DNA from: Exobasidium rhododendri
Taxonomy: Eukaryota; Basidiomycota; Exobasidiomycetes; Exobasidiales; Exobasidiaceae
Direction: 5' to 3'
Assembly (NCBI GenBank): GCA_026210745.1
Contig: CP110631.1
Location: forward strand, 4,960,001 to 5,024,000
DNA: 64,000 nt
Position numbers and translations under genes: made by a program. Under the pieces are notes generated by a model that saw only the letters and a list, made by a program, of their open reading frames with translations, was not told the DNA's origin and did not search any database. This document shows positions 22,114-32,590 of the stretch, one piece after another; the stretch's first letter is position 1, and each line of letters begins with the position of its first letter.

Positions 22114-23207
22114 TCAAGGCAGCGTGTACCCACCGTCGATGAGGGTGTCGCTGCCAGTCTGGTAGGAGGAGGCATCGCTGGCGAGGTACAGATACAGTCC
22201 CTTTAGCTCTTTAATGTGGCCTTGTCGTCCAAGAGCAGACATTCGATATGCCTCGTTGATGCATCGTGGGGAAGCGCCCAGGTTCGTGTCGAAGAAGCCC
22301 GGTGAAACGATGTTGACCCTGGCAAACTCTCGCCACTCTCTCGCCAGGCTCTTTCCAAGATGCGTGACCGCAGCTTTGGTCAGGTTGTAGACAGGCTGAT
22401 CGACGGGAACCTGTGATGTTTTGCCATTTTGGAAGAGGGGTCAGTACAGGCTGGCAGGGAGCGATCCCAAAAAAACGCACATTGACTATGTGGGCACTCA
22501 TGCTGGATGTGATGATGAAGTTGCCCGAACCCTGCTTCTTAAACGCTTTTCCCGCGTACTTTGCGCAGTAAAAGACTCCGTCGACTGTCAGGAGGAAAGA
22601 GACTTCGCATGAGTACAGCGTACTCTGTATCTATTCCCGACATCCCTTCCTTCGCTCACCATTCACAGCCATCTGCTGCTTGTACTCCTCGATGGTCTGC
22701 TCGAGAATGGGCTTGGAAATGGCCATGCCGGCATTCGCAACAAAGACATCCAGCTTTCCAAAGTCTTCCACTACCTGCGCCATCGTAGTTTGGACCTGTG
22801 CGATGTTGGTGACTGTGCAGAGAGGGTGTCAGACGATCTCAGTCTATGCGACTACGCTCATCAGTGCGGCCGCGCTCTCACTCTCGACCTGGTACGCCTT
22901 TGCCTTGATGTTGTGCTTCTTCGCAAGTTCGGCGCCCTTGGCGATTGCTGCATCGTTGCTTGAAGGATACAGTGTCAATGCAGACCCTTCGAAGGTGACT
23001 TGATCATACTCACCTGTTGTACCAGAGTGCAAGATCGGCTCCTGCTTCTGCCATGGCCTCAGCGACCGAGCTGCCAATGCCACTGCTTGCGCCCGTTATG
23101 CATACAAGCCTGCCCTTCATGCTCAGCTGCTCGAGCACATTGAAGGGAGTGTCAGGCACCGGGCGTGGCTGGCGAGGAGTCGAGCAGTCTTCAATGGTCA
23201 TCGACAT
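22114..23207 (-). CDS. NADP-type short-chain dehydrogenase, sorbose/mannitol dehydrogenase-like, 274 aa
   Basis: Oxidoreductase of the classical SDR family, similar to the fungal sorbose reductase / mannitol-2-dehydrogenase / SOU1 group. Five exons: 23207-23014, 22958-22882, 22812-22660, 22584-22481 and 22410-22114. Phases are consistent throughout. The N-terminal Rossmann motif is TGASSGIG. NAG appears in VANAGMA, the catalytic Ser in IITSSMS and the YxxxK pair in YNLTKAA. A C-terminal substrate loop ends in DGGYTLP, typical of this group. The cytosolic location is inferred from the lack of targeting signals. It probably acts on polyols or ketoses, but the substrate is not defined. It follows the beta-glucosidase gene on the same strand. 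Confidence 0.9.
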
Positions 23208-23681
23208 GTTGTGACAGTGGTGACAACTGAGAAGGGGGTAATTGGTGTGAAAGGATGATCTGTTTCGAGTAGGAAGAAGTCGCGTAAGCCAAAAGAAAAA
23301 AGAAGACAGACGACCTCCACACCACACAGTCTGGGCCATCTATGCGCATGATAATCTGGCGGGAATGCTCCTTCAAAGCAGCTTAGTCACACACACACCC
23401 TTCAATGCGATTCATCTTGTGCGATTGATTGAGCTTGATTCTCATGGACGTAGTCTATTGTTATGCAGATACTATCCATGCCTGGCAGAGTGAATAAGCG
23501 ACGGCATCACGCTGCGAGAGGACACACAATGTTGATGTGATATGTGATTATTCATAGGTAAATTAGATTGCGTGGAAGAAAAGTGTAATGGGCGAGTCAA
23601 AGTAGCCATGCTACGTGATCTCAATGTAGTTGTACAGGATAACTAGTAAAAAAAGGAATGTGTAGGGTTTAAAAAAGACGT
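23208..23681. other. Intergenic between SDR and acyltransferase genes
   Basis: Holds the SDR promoter side and the 3' end of the acyltransferase gene. No further gene seen. Confidence 0.45.
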
Positions 23682-26600
23682 CTAGACCTTGCGACCCAGA
23701 GCGCTGCTTGCCGCTCTCCAGCAAGCTTTGGAGAACATGATACTCCAAAGCTCGAAGGTGTAAGTGAAGCAGATGCAGAGAATCGTCAACCAGAAATAGC
23801 TTGTGATGAAGACGACCAAGATTGATGACCAATACGAGGCACCGGCTGTGAGCATGGTGATACAGAGCCAAGCACCCCACGTCCAGAAGATAATACCGTG
23901 ACAGAGATAGTAAGCCATGGAGTGCGTTCCGAGGAATCGCCAAATCCTCAATCGGAAGAATGTTTGGAAGTTGGGACTCAGGTCGGCCAAGATGAAGATG
24001 GACATGACGGCGAACCAGGAACTGACACGGGGATTGACGTAGGCATAGCTGTCGGTGTCGTCCCAGTAGTGAGGTTCGGCATCTCTCCAGTTGGGGTGAA
24101 TGCCGTACTCTTCCAAGTCGAACGTCGATCCGGGTGCATTTGGGTAGTAGGAGATCCATTGCTGAGCGCAGCAAGCGAGGAAGAAAGTCCAAGCGAACCA
24201 ACGACCGTGAATGCGAAGCTTGGGGTAGAGAACTACGGGAATTCCCTTTGCGGCCCATTCACGGTAGTGTAGATTCGCATCCAAATCAGCAATCACGAGA
24301 CCGCACATGAAGAACATGTCCCAGGTGTTGGCGTACCAGCTCAATGCGATGCACAGAGCATAGAAGGTGAAACGTTTCCAGGCAGTCTTGAGTTCGTGCG
24401 CGACGAGGGCACTGATCATGCAAGTCCACATGCCTTGAACAATAAGGGGGATGGTCCAGAGTACACCGGTAGCGTACCCCGTAACTAGAGCGGGGCTTGC
24501 TGGAGGTGCTGCCCACCAGAGTGTGATGAAGGCATTGGCAAAGGTCAAGACATTCTCGAAATTCTGAAAGTAGGACCAATTGGACCAAGTCCTCGAAGCC
24601 AAACGAGGTACCCATTTGTAAGCATTGACATCGATCATCAGGTAGTTGGCCAGACAAGCGCCGAGCACGGGAATAACCAGTCTAGGGATACGTCGAACCG
24701 TGCTGTCGGCCAAGCTCTGAAGACCACCCTTGAGTAGATACCGTTGACACATTGTTCGAGCGGGCAAGCAGAAGAAGATACCCAAGACGAGACCGGCATT
24801 CGTGACGATTGGACCGAGGATGATTCGCAGCCACCTTTCGAACTCGGGATAATGATGAGGAGCGTTGGTGTTGGCCACACCGTTGTAAAAGATGAGGAAG
24901 AAGTGACCCACGGAGACAAAGAGACAAGCAAAACCACGAATTCCATCCAGGTAGTCGATTCTCTTCTCCCCGGTGGACGTGGTGGCGCCTGAATTCTTGA
25001 TAAAGAGCAGGTCGTGAATTTTGGAGTAGATCGATTGTAGTAGAGATTGCTGCGCGAACATGACACTGTGTCGACGGGTGCCAGTGCTCATGATACTTGT
25101 ACGAGGTTGAGCCAATTGACCGACTTCATCTCCATCGTGACGCTTACCCCATCGTACGATAGCAGGGGGTCGTGCCATGAACTGTCGACCGCCTACGCCA
25201 TTGCCGATGTTGTCGTTTGCAGGGGTGAATCGGGAGGCAGAGTATCGAGAAGACTCCGTCTCGGGAGGGTACGAGGAAGAAACTTCAAAGTCGGAGAAAG
25301 GGTTGGAGAAGTTCAGTCCATGTACTCCAGGCGACATTGGCTCGCTCTTCGAAGTATCAAAGCGCAAAGCACTCAGTCGATTGACGGTGGCAGGGGGCGA
25401 TGCGACGTTGTCTTTGACCATGACAAATTTGGGCAAGTCTTCTTGGTAGTTGTCGTCTTCCACGTAATTCTTTCCTTCTAGATCGCCCAAGATCGGAACA
25501 CAATCCTCCAAGCTATCGAGTTCATCATCGTCGTCACTGTCGCTGTCCCATTCTCGACTCAAGTCTGGCACAGGCAAGATCAACGTCGAACGAGCGGAGG
25601 ATTTCGTCATCAAACTTTGAGCGCTTGAATTGTACGCCTTATTCCAGTCTTCCTCGTCTTCCTCGATGTCCTTGTGTAAGCTCTGGGGTGAATTGAGCTT
25701 AGACAAGTTGGCAGCTTCTGCCACCTTCTTCTTCTCCTTTGTTTGGATTCGTCGCAGCATGAGAGCGTGTAAGGCAAAGGAGATGAAGATGGCGAGCGAG
25801 ACGGAGAAGGCGATGATGGCGTAGAGAGGAGAAGTGTACGCCGCCTTGACGACCACAATTCGATTCAGAGCGTCGAGAGAGAACACTGTGCTGTTTCGAA
25901 GCGAGAGGTCGTCGGTGCTGCAGATGGCCTCTGAGAATGAATTGACGGCCGCACACTGAGATGCAAATTCCGTGTGCCTGTCGTCGAGGGTCGAGTTGTA
26001 GAAGAATCGAACGTAGAGGATACGTGTGACGAGGGGGTTGAAGACAGGAGGACCTTGCGATCCAGAAGGCTCTCCATTGGACCACGCTTGTAAGCTGACT
26101 GGCGCCGCCATCGAGGGAAGATTGGTCGAGTTCTTTCCCTTGACGTACGTACCGGAAGCAATTGTTTCATTGTTTCCATTGTTGCCGAATCCGATCCTCT
26201 TGTTGCTTAGCCAGTCTAGTTTGTGCTCTACGGGGGCATTCATATCAGTATCGAGCCAAGAGTAGTTGAACTTTCGGGGCGCGGCGTCTTGCCCACTAGC
26301 AGAATAACTCCACCATACGGAGGTGTTGTAGTTGTCGTCGGACAGATAGACACTCATGTCGATACTCTCACTCTCGTTGTACGAGACACCGAACTTGAAA
26401 CCGGCTCCTTCGGCAGACAGGGCAGCATGCTGAATGGAAGCTCGGAAAGTTCCGTACTGGATGTCTCTTCTTCGAGTGACGATCTGAGATCCGTTGACGA
26501 TTCTGTCTTTCAAATCTGGTGTGGATACTTGCATCCCGAGACCCAAAGACATGTCATCGATGAAGGTGTTATTGTAGCTGACAGCTGAACGCCATGTAGC

Positions 26601-26885
26601 GCCAAAGCTGTCTTCGTAGTCATTGACGTGGTCTCCAACAATGGCCCAGCTTTCCTGCCCAGTGCCGGTGTCACCAGCGATCTGCTGACCGTATATTCGA
26701 GGCGACTGGGCGGGTCGAGTGACAATGTCGTTTATTCCCGACTCGTTGAAGTATGTGATGGTAGCGTCTGTCCAGAGAGCATTGGTGTCGGGGTCCAGAT
26801 AGCCACACTCGCAGGCGGCTCGTGCTAGTGGTGCAAGGGAGGTGAGAGCCAGGAGGGTGAAGGAGAGGGAAGGGAGCACAAGCAT
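23682..26885 (-). CDS. Membrane acyltransferase-3 protein with a GH16-like ectodomain, 1067 aa
   Basis: A single open frame from ATG 26885. It starts with a signal peptide (cut near ARA, residue 23). An extracellular beta-sandwich domain of about 300 residues follows, with many NxS/T sites, resembling GH16 / concanavalin-like folds (FRASIQHA, GAGFKFGVSY, LVTRILYVRFF). One membrane helix spans about 352-377, then a 250-residue acidic Ser-rich cytoplasmic linker. From about 637 comes an acyltransferase-3 domain (OafA/YrhL type) with YLDGIRGFACLFVSVGHF and about ten membrane helices to the C-terminus. Such domains O-acylate sugars or lipids. In the GH16-like domain the usual ExDxE is replaced by SIDMS, so hydrolysis is unlikely and glycan binding is inferred. 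It diverges from a GT2 synthase gene. The fusion is open and continuous, with no sign of a broken frame. Confidence 0.85.
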   Translation of the reverse strand: MLVLPSLSFTLLALTSLAPLARAACECGYLDPDTNALWTDATITYFNESGINDIVTRPAQSPRIYGQQIAGDTGTGQESWAIVGDHVNDYEDSFGATWRSAVSYNNTFIDDMSLGLGMQVSTPDLKDRIVNGSQIVTRRRDIQYGTFRASIQHAALSAEGAGFKFGVSYNESESIDMSVYLSDDNYNTSVWWSYSASGQDAAPRKFNYSWLDTDMNAPVEHKLDWLSNKRIGFGNNGNNETIASGTYVKGKNSTNLPSMAAPVSLQAWSNGEPSGSQGPPVFNPLVTRILYVRFFYNSTLDDRHTEFASQCAAVNSFSEAICSTDDLSLRNSTVFSLDALNRIVVVKAAYTSPLYAIIAFSVSLAIFISFALHALMLRRIQTKEKKKVAEAANLSKLNSPQSLHKDIEEDEEDWNKAYNSSAQSLMTKSSARSTLILPVPDLSREWDSDSDDDDELDSLEDCVPILGDLEGKNYVEDDNYQEDLPKFVMVKDNVASPPATVNRLSALRFDTSKSEPMSPGVHGLNFSNPFSDFEVSSSYPPETESSRYSASRFTPANDNIGNGVGGRQFMARPPAIVRWGKRHDGDEVGQLAQPRTSIMSTGTRRHSVMFAQQSLLQSIYSKIHDLLFIKNSGATTSTGEKRIDYLDGIRGFACLFVSVGHFFLIFYNGVANTNAPHHYPEFERWLRIILGPIVTNAGLVLGIFFCLPARTMCQRYLLKGGLQSLADSTVRRIPRLVIPVLGACLANYLMIDVNAYKWVPRLASRTWSNWSYFQNFENVLTFANAFITLWWAAPPASPALVTGYATGVLWTIPLIVQGMWTCMISALVAHELKTAWKRFTFYALCIALSWYANTWDMFFMCGLVIADLDANLHYREWAAKGIPVVLYPKLRIHGRWFAWTFFLACCAQQWISYYPNAPGSTFDLEEYGIHPNWRDAEPHYWDDTDSYAYVNPRVSSWFAVMSIFILADLSPNFQTFFRLRIWRFLGTHSMAYYLCHGIIFWTWGAWLCITMLTAGASYWSSILVVFITSYFWLTILCICFTYTFELWSIMFSKACWRAASSALGRKV

Positions 26886-27893
26886 CTTGAAGCGAAGACG
26901 ATCCTTGCCGTGTTAAGAGTAAAGGAGTCCTGCCAGGCGAAGAAGGGAGCGCTATTGATGTCGATGTGCTGGAAAGGGGGGGGGGTGTGGAGGAAGGGAG
27001 GATGGTCGTCTTGTAGTCTGTCTTCGATTGAGATGTGTGTGTAATATATGATTGTGCCAGAACGATCTTCCCATGTTTGGCATCTTCTACTTTCGGCCAG
27101 ATCCGAGATGGATTTCATTACACGCCTACATGCAGACCGAATTCAATTCTCGCTTTTGGTCCATGCTACCGGCTCATTTTGATTCTGACACGAACCCTCC
27201 GGTCTTTGAAGATCGTTCGATTGTTGAGCTACATCCTGCCAGTGTGCCGCCTGGCCTCTGCAGCGGTAAGGGACGACGACCATGGCAGGACCACCGGATG
27301 CGATTCTTAGATCTTCAACGCTTTGACACAACCCGTCCCTAGGACCCCATACTTACTATTACACATGTATAGTATACAGTCGACGCGTATTGTCTACCAG
27401 GGTAATTAATCTTCGTCAAGAGTCTCAGATATGAATAGAAGTCCCCTTTAATTGCTTATGGTGCACGTCCAATCTTTCATATCGGGCGGCCACGCGACGC
27501 GGCCACAGAGGGTCTGCAACAAGGTTATTAGAATCCGCATCGAGTAAGTTGAAAGGAGGAACATGTATCCGCATTAAGGCAGTATCAAAATGGCCCGATA
27601 TTTCATCCTCGTATAGACGAGCGATCTTCTACGAAACCTAATTTCGGAAGCCACAGTGACAGGTTCGAAACTAATTCGGAAAGATTGGCGATTGCCGCCG
27701 AGTACTACGAGATGGGAGGGAGGGTGGGGATCAGGAAAGAGTCCGGCTATATTAGTACACCCACCTCCTTCTTGAAGTTTTTCCTTCGTACACATCTCAT
27801 TACTTCCGCTTCATCACTGCTCCCATCGTTACTCCTTACCCCCCCCCCTCTATCCTTCTATCTGCCTATACGACAAGAAGATACTAGGTCGCA
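26886..27893. other. Divergent promoter region between the acyltransferase and GT2 genes
   Basis: About 1 kb. Minus-strand C9 run at 26977-26985 (92 nt upstream of the acyltransferase start) and plus-strand C10 run at 27839-27848 (45 nt upstream of the GT2 start). A TATA-like CTATATTA lies at 27747-27754. No gene seen. Confidence 0.55.
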
Positions 27894-29336
27894 ATGGGTG
27901 CTACCACAAAGATCAGCGGCGGCCGCTTGACAGCGTTCGTGCACGAATGGACGCCCATGGCTTTGCTAGTCACATACTTTACCGGCAGTATCTTCTTCTA
28001 CATCATCATTCCACCGGCCATGCATGAGATCGTCTGGTACATTTTAGCTGGACTACAAACACTCACCTCGCTATCTGTGTCCACGGAAGCCATGCAGTCT
28101 ATTCGACCAAGTATCAAGGCAAGACGAGACATGCGTCGAATTGCAAAGGAAGGCTGGGCCAACCAATTAAAGAGTGGTCAAGAATGGCCTCTCATCGATG
28201 TCATCTTGGTAGCCTATCTGCCCAACGAGCAAGACATCATCATGCGACAGATTCGATATGCCCTGACAAAGATCGATTACCCACACGACAAGCTGACCAT
28301 CAACGTCGTCTACAACACTCCCCGACCGATCGAACCTGTCGAATCACAAATGAAGGAGCTCGAGGACATCCATGCCAACGTCCGCGTCATCCGGGTACCG
28401 AACTCTACCTCCAAGGCCGACAACATCAACTACTTCCTTACCCTCCCCTCCAAGGGCGAGATCATCACCTTGTACGACACGGATCACTTTGCCGATCCCG
28501 GTGCTCTACGATGGGTCGCTCAACGTTTCCTCTCTGGTGAAGTGGACATCATTCAAGGCCGATGCAACATCTACAATTACGACGAGACATTCATCACTCG
28601 TCTGATTGGTGCAGAATTTGACATGATCTACGGTGTAGCTCATTCTGGACGAGCGGAAGTGCAAGGATACGGCTTCTTTGGAGGCAGTAACGGACACTGG
28701 AATGCCTCGCTGCTCAAGTCACTAGGCATGCAGGGACACATGTTGACGGAAGACATCGACTCTTCCATGCGAGCGATCATTTCCGGTGCACGAATCGAGT
28801 ACGACCTGCGAGTGTTGTCTTACGAGATGGCTCCCGAGACCCTTGCTGCATTCAACAAGCAACGACTTCGATGGGCTCAGGGCTGGACGCAGGTTGCCAT
28901 TCGACATTTCACACCCGCCTTCAAACGAGGTGCCTACAGCGACGGCAACGGATGGAGATCGAGAATGGGACTACTACAGTTGCTCGCATATCGAGAAATC
29001 TACTTCTACATCAACACGCAGCTGCTCTTCATCTTGGTGTCTGGAATCTTGCACACACTTCCCGTCGACGGTCTTCACGTCTTTTTCAAGAATTTCGGCG
29101 GCTTCTCTCTAGCGATGTGGGCATTGGCTGTGAATATCTTCTGTTTGTTCATCACCAGTGCCATCACGATGCGAAACAGAGGTCATTTCACGAAGCCGAT
29201 GGGAGTAATCATGTTTGCAAGTTGCACACCATTCTACTACTCGTACATCAGTCTTATGGCAATCTACGCACACTTCAGAGAGCTCTGTCTGTACAGCTCA
29301 TGGAACCCTACTGCTCGTTCAACTGTGAAAAAGTGA
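27894..29336 (+). CDS. Membrane GT2 glycosyltransferase, processive polysaccharide synthase type, 480 aa
   Basis: Integral membrane enzyme likely to polymerise a beta-linked glycan from a nucleotide sugar at the plasma membrane. Single exon, ATG 27894. Two N-terminal helices (about 20-40 and 45-62) precede the cytosolic GT-A domain. Motifs of the cellulose/hyaluronan synthase superfamily are present in order: DxD as LYDTDH (195-197), GGSNGHWN, TEDID (285-288) and QRLRW (323-327), with WAQGW beyond. Three or more C-terminal helices follow. The Q-x-x-R-W motif argues for a processive or lipid-extending enzyme. Product and sugar donor cannot be read from sequence. It is shorter than chitin synthases and lacks their EDR-type motifs. 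Its divergent neighbour is the acyltransferase, which suggests an acylated glycan. Confidence 0.87.
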   Translation: MGATTKISGGRLTAFVHEWTPMALLVTYFTGSIFFYIIIPPAMHEIVWYILAGLQTLTSLSVSTEAMQSIRPSIKARRDMRRIAKEGWANQLKSGQEWPLIDVILVAYLPNEQDIIMRQIRYALTKIDYPHDKLTINVVYNTPRPIEPVESQMKELEDIHANVRVIRVPNSTSKADNINYFLTLPSKGEIITLYDTDHFADPGALRWVAQRFLSGEVDIIQGRCNIYNYDETFITRLIGAEFDMIYGVAHSGRAEVQGYGFFGGSNGHWNASLLKSLGMQGHMLTEDIDSSMRAIISGARIEYDLRVLSYEMAPETLAAFNKQRLRWAQGWTQVAIRHFTPAFKRGAYSDGNGWRSRMGLLQLLAYREIYFYINTQLLFILVSGILHTLPVDGLHVFFKNFGGFSLAMWALAVNIFCLFITSAITMRNRGHFTKPMGVIMFASCTPFYYSYISLMAIYAHFRELCLYSSWNPTARSTVKK

Positions 29337-29847
29337 TGGTGATCTTCAGACACCATATCGTCACCGTCATCGATTCTCTTTTTTCACATGTACTTTCTAT
29401 ATATCTTGCACTAATCCTACAGTTTCATTTACCATCTAGACAACGTTTGACGCCAAGAATAATATACAGACAATAAGAAAATTCCTGAATCAACCCCACA
29501 TGATGTAAAAAGCGCTCGATGAGAATATCTTATGCTCACATGTTGTGTAGACTGCGCCAATACAGCTGCACTAAGCTCGTGAGGCTCTACGTTTGGCCCC
29601 ACCACAGCCTTTTCAATTATACTTGAAGTATACAGACTGGCTTGAGATGCCGCTCACAGCATCTGCGGCCTTGCCCCACCACAGTGCCCGGACCATCGTA
29701 CACTTTTGGACGCGTATTGATCATTTGAGGGGTAGTTGGACTTATTTACTCTCGTCTCGACGAATCTTCCCCGCCGTCGACATTACACATTCTACATCCT
29801 GCTTCCCTCGCCTTCCCTTCTCCTTTATTACACTCAACACAATCAGT
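29337..29847. other. Intergenic upstream of the DUF3500 gene
   Basis: No gene seen. The last 100 nt before the ATG are CT-rich. Confidence 0.45.
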
Positions 29848-32097
29848 ATGTCTGCTGCTATGAGGGGAACCGCCGTCAATCTCGTCTCTGTCAACACTGC
29901 TCCTGATCGTGCCAAGAAGGTCATCGGAGCAGTGATCGAGCAAGTCAAGGATAGATACCATCTCGTTCATGCGGGCAATTCGGAGAGTGAGTGCGAGTGT
30001 TGAAGGGTTGAAGAGCGGGAACAGATCGATGCTCATGATCACGAGTCTTGCAGCCATTGAGGGGGTGAAACCACTACTGCTGTCCATACAACCTCCACCA
30101 GGAATTCTAGTGAGCTGAGGCAGGACAGGACATACGCGGAGCACGTACTAACAAACAGCCTCGCTCTCTTTTCGACTGCAGTTCTGCGCTTCGATGGTAC
30201 GTGTAGCCGATGTGGTGGCGGCGAGGAGGAGATGATGAGTCCTGATCTTCGTCTCTGCCTTTCTGTTCTTTTCGCTCCTTAGTGGACGCCGGAACAGCAA
30301 GAGCACATCCAAAAGGTCGCAAAGGAGACGATTCCCGGCATTCAGACACACGCCATCCCCACTGGACTACAGGTGAAAGTGGGTCCGGAAGGCATTGTAA
30401 AGTATCTTTCCGAAAGGATCGACAGTATCATGGAACAATCTAGTCATGTGAGCAGTACCTCAACGAGTGCACCTTCTGACAGTGGTTTCATTGATCAGGA
30501 TGATCCTAGTATACCAAATAGTGAAGCTCTTGTCTCTTTTCGAGACATCATCCCAAGACCTGATCATCCTCGAATCGCAGGCATCGAACACCACACAGCG
30601 CAGTCATGGTGCAGCTCCAGAAGAGAAGTCCCTGCACCCGCATGGCTCATAAATCGACTAGACCGGAAGAACCTCGAAAAGCCATACAAGGGCTTCTCCT
30701 CTGATGGAAAGCCGGATGCAAATGTGTATCACTACGAGCGAGACGAGGGCGCGCCTGTAGAGGAAGCATGCGCAGCAGCAAGTGCTCTCTTGGACGGGAT
30801 CAGTGAGGAGGAGAGATCCAGTGTCACTCGAGGAGACGTGCAAGACGATGATGATTTCCGGCTCTGGTCGAATCCAGAGTTGTACATGAATGAAGGTGAG
30901 TTGATGATGTGAGCCGAGAAGGCGTGTAGGGGTACTTGTATAACTCACTATGCGTCTTACAACATTGGCAACGACAGGAGGAATACGGCTCGACGAAAGC
31001 AGCGAAACGGCAAAGACGCTCACCCTGGATCTATTGAGAGCTACACTGTCTGCCAAGGGGTATGAGAAAGTGGTAGGCTGCACCCTCACAAACGGATTCT
31101 TGGGTCAGCTTGTCAACGGCTCCAAAGTGCTCAATCGTCATTCTTACAACCTTCGACTCTTTCTGCCCAAGAATGGCAGACCGTCGACAAGTGCACCATG
31201 GGGATTCAGCTTCTTTGGTCATCATCTTTGCATTGCCGTTGCATTTGCTGGGAAAGTCATGGTCGTCGGTCCGACATTCTTGGGTGCGGAACCAGATCGA
31301 ATAGACGAGGGACCCTATGAAGGCACCCGCCTCTTCCAAAGTGAAGAGATGCTCGCCTTGACACTGATGCGATCCTTGTCCGAAGCAAATCAAGCCAAAG
31401 CACGCATCTCAGAAGGCATGACACCAAAGGAAGGGCTATCGGAAGACCGCTGGAATCCCTTTGACGAGCGACACATTGGCGGAGCTCGACAAGACAACCG
31501 CATCGTGCCGTATGGTGAGTGGCAGCAGCTATAACCTGCTCAATAGGAAGGAGGGGAAGAAAGCTGAACATGTTCTCCTTCATGCTCCGTAGAGGGCTGC
31601 CTTGTCTCTTCCATGACGCCGGAGCAACGGGAGCAGATCTACGCCATCCTGCACGCATTCAACGTCTACCTACCGGATGGGCCCTTGACACATCGAATGA
31701 AACTTCTCCGGCAGTACGAAGATCAGACGTACTTTGCATGGATCGGCAAGTCTGGCTTGTCTGACCCGTACTACTACAGGATCCAGTCACCGGTGACGTT
31801 CTGCGAGGTGAGTCGGTAATCATCAGAGCGTCAAGGCTGGTCGGAACTGCCCTGATTCCTCCTTTCCATTCTTTTTCTTTCCCAGTTTGACTTTCATTGT
31901 GGCAGTGAGTACACGGCCTGACAGGTACAGGCAGTCTCGATCTTCCAGTGATGCTGACGTGCCTTTCCCCTGCTCCTCGATCTGAAGTCTTCCTCTCCAA
32001 CACCTCGCCGGCCAAGTGCCACATCCATACCGTCAATCGGTTGCCCAACTGTGGAGACTATGGAAAGGCCCTCTTTCGATCTCTGTCGTCTGTCTAG
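29848..32097 (+). CDS. DUF3500-family protein with an N-terminal extension, 567 aa
   Basis: Eight exons with consistent phase: 29848-29986, 30054-30109, 30182-30196, 30283-30895, 30978-31514, 31593-31807, 31886-31904 and 31988-32097. Exons 3 (15 nt) and 7 (19 nt) are microexons. A TACTAAC branch site precedes exon 3. From about residue 125 the protein matches the DUF3500 family seen in fungi and bacteria: HPRIAGI, PYKGFSSDGK, DEGAPVEEA, WSNPELYMNEGGIRLDE, PWGFSFFGHHL, VGPTFLGAEP, and a His-rich end CHIHTVNRLPN..DYG. The conserved His and acidic residues could bind metal, but activity is unknown. The first 115 residues (for example CASMWTPEQQEH and GIQTHAIPTGL) are not part of that family and may be a separate domain. 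An internal ATG at 30430 is an alternative start. Confidence 0.8.
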
Positions 32098-32590
32098 TGT
32101 GGGGGTGCTGTAATACGATCGTCCTTTCTTCCCCCACTTGACCCGAATGCGTCCTGCCTGGATGCTCGTTCAGAGCTAGTCTTTGGCTGGTGGTGCAGCA
32201 TTGTCTCCCAACCCTACACTTTCGACCCCTACAATGGAAATGCGACAATGAGATACTATATGTGGCCCCACCAGTGCAAAGCTCTATTCCGGCCGAACCT
32301 ATTCCAAGACCCGTCTTTTCCTTTAGAATATAAGGTTGTTGTACTGAGACGTATCATATGTTGTACTGTCCTCCCTATGGTCATAATTAGAGTATTTAAA
32401 TCATGACATGCATTACTTGTATGAGGCTGCTACTATCACAAACAATGTCATATACTGCACGTCCCCCAATTCTTCCCCACAATGTGCACCCCCAGTCTCT
32501 TAGTCTAGCATCTCCTCGGAATGGGAGGAAGCTCTCTCTTCGTCGTCGTCTCGTATCTTCGTCACCATCACCACAATCACCTTCCTCGAT
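32098..32590. other. Intergenic between DUF3500 and FAD monooxygenase genes
   Basis: No gene seen. It should contain the monooxygenase promoter; the last 100 nt are CT-rich. Confidence 0.45.

Noticed and set aside
27655-27675. GGTTCGAAAC resembling a tRNA B box
   Set aside because: No matching A box or cloverleaf could be drawn around it.
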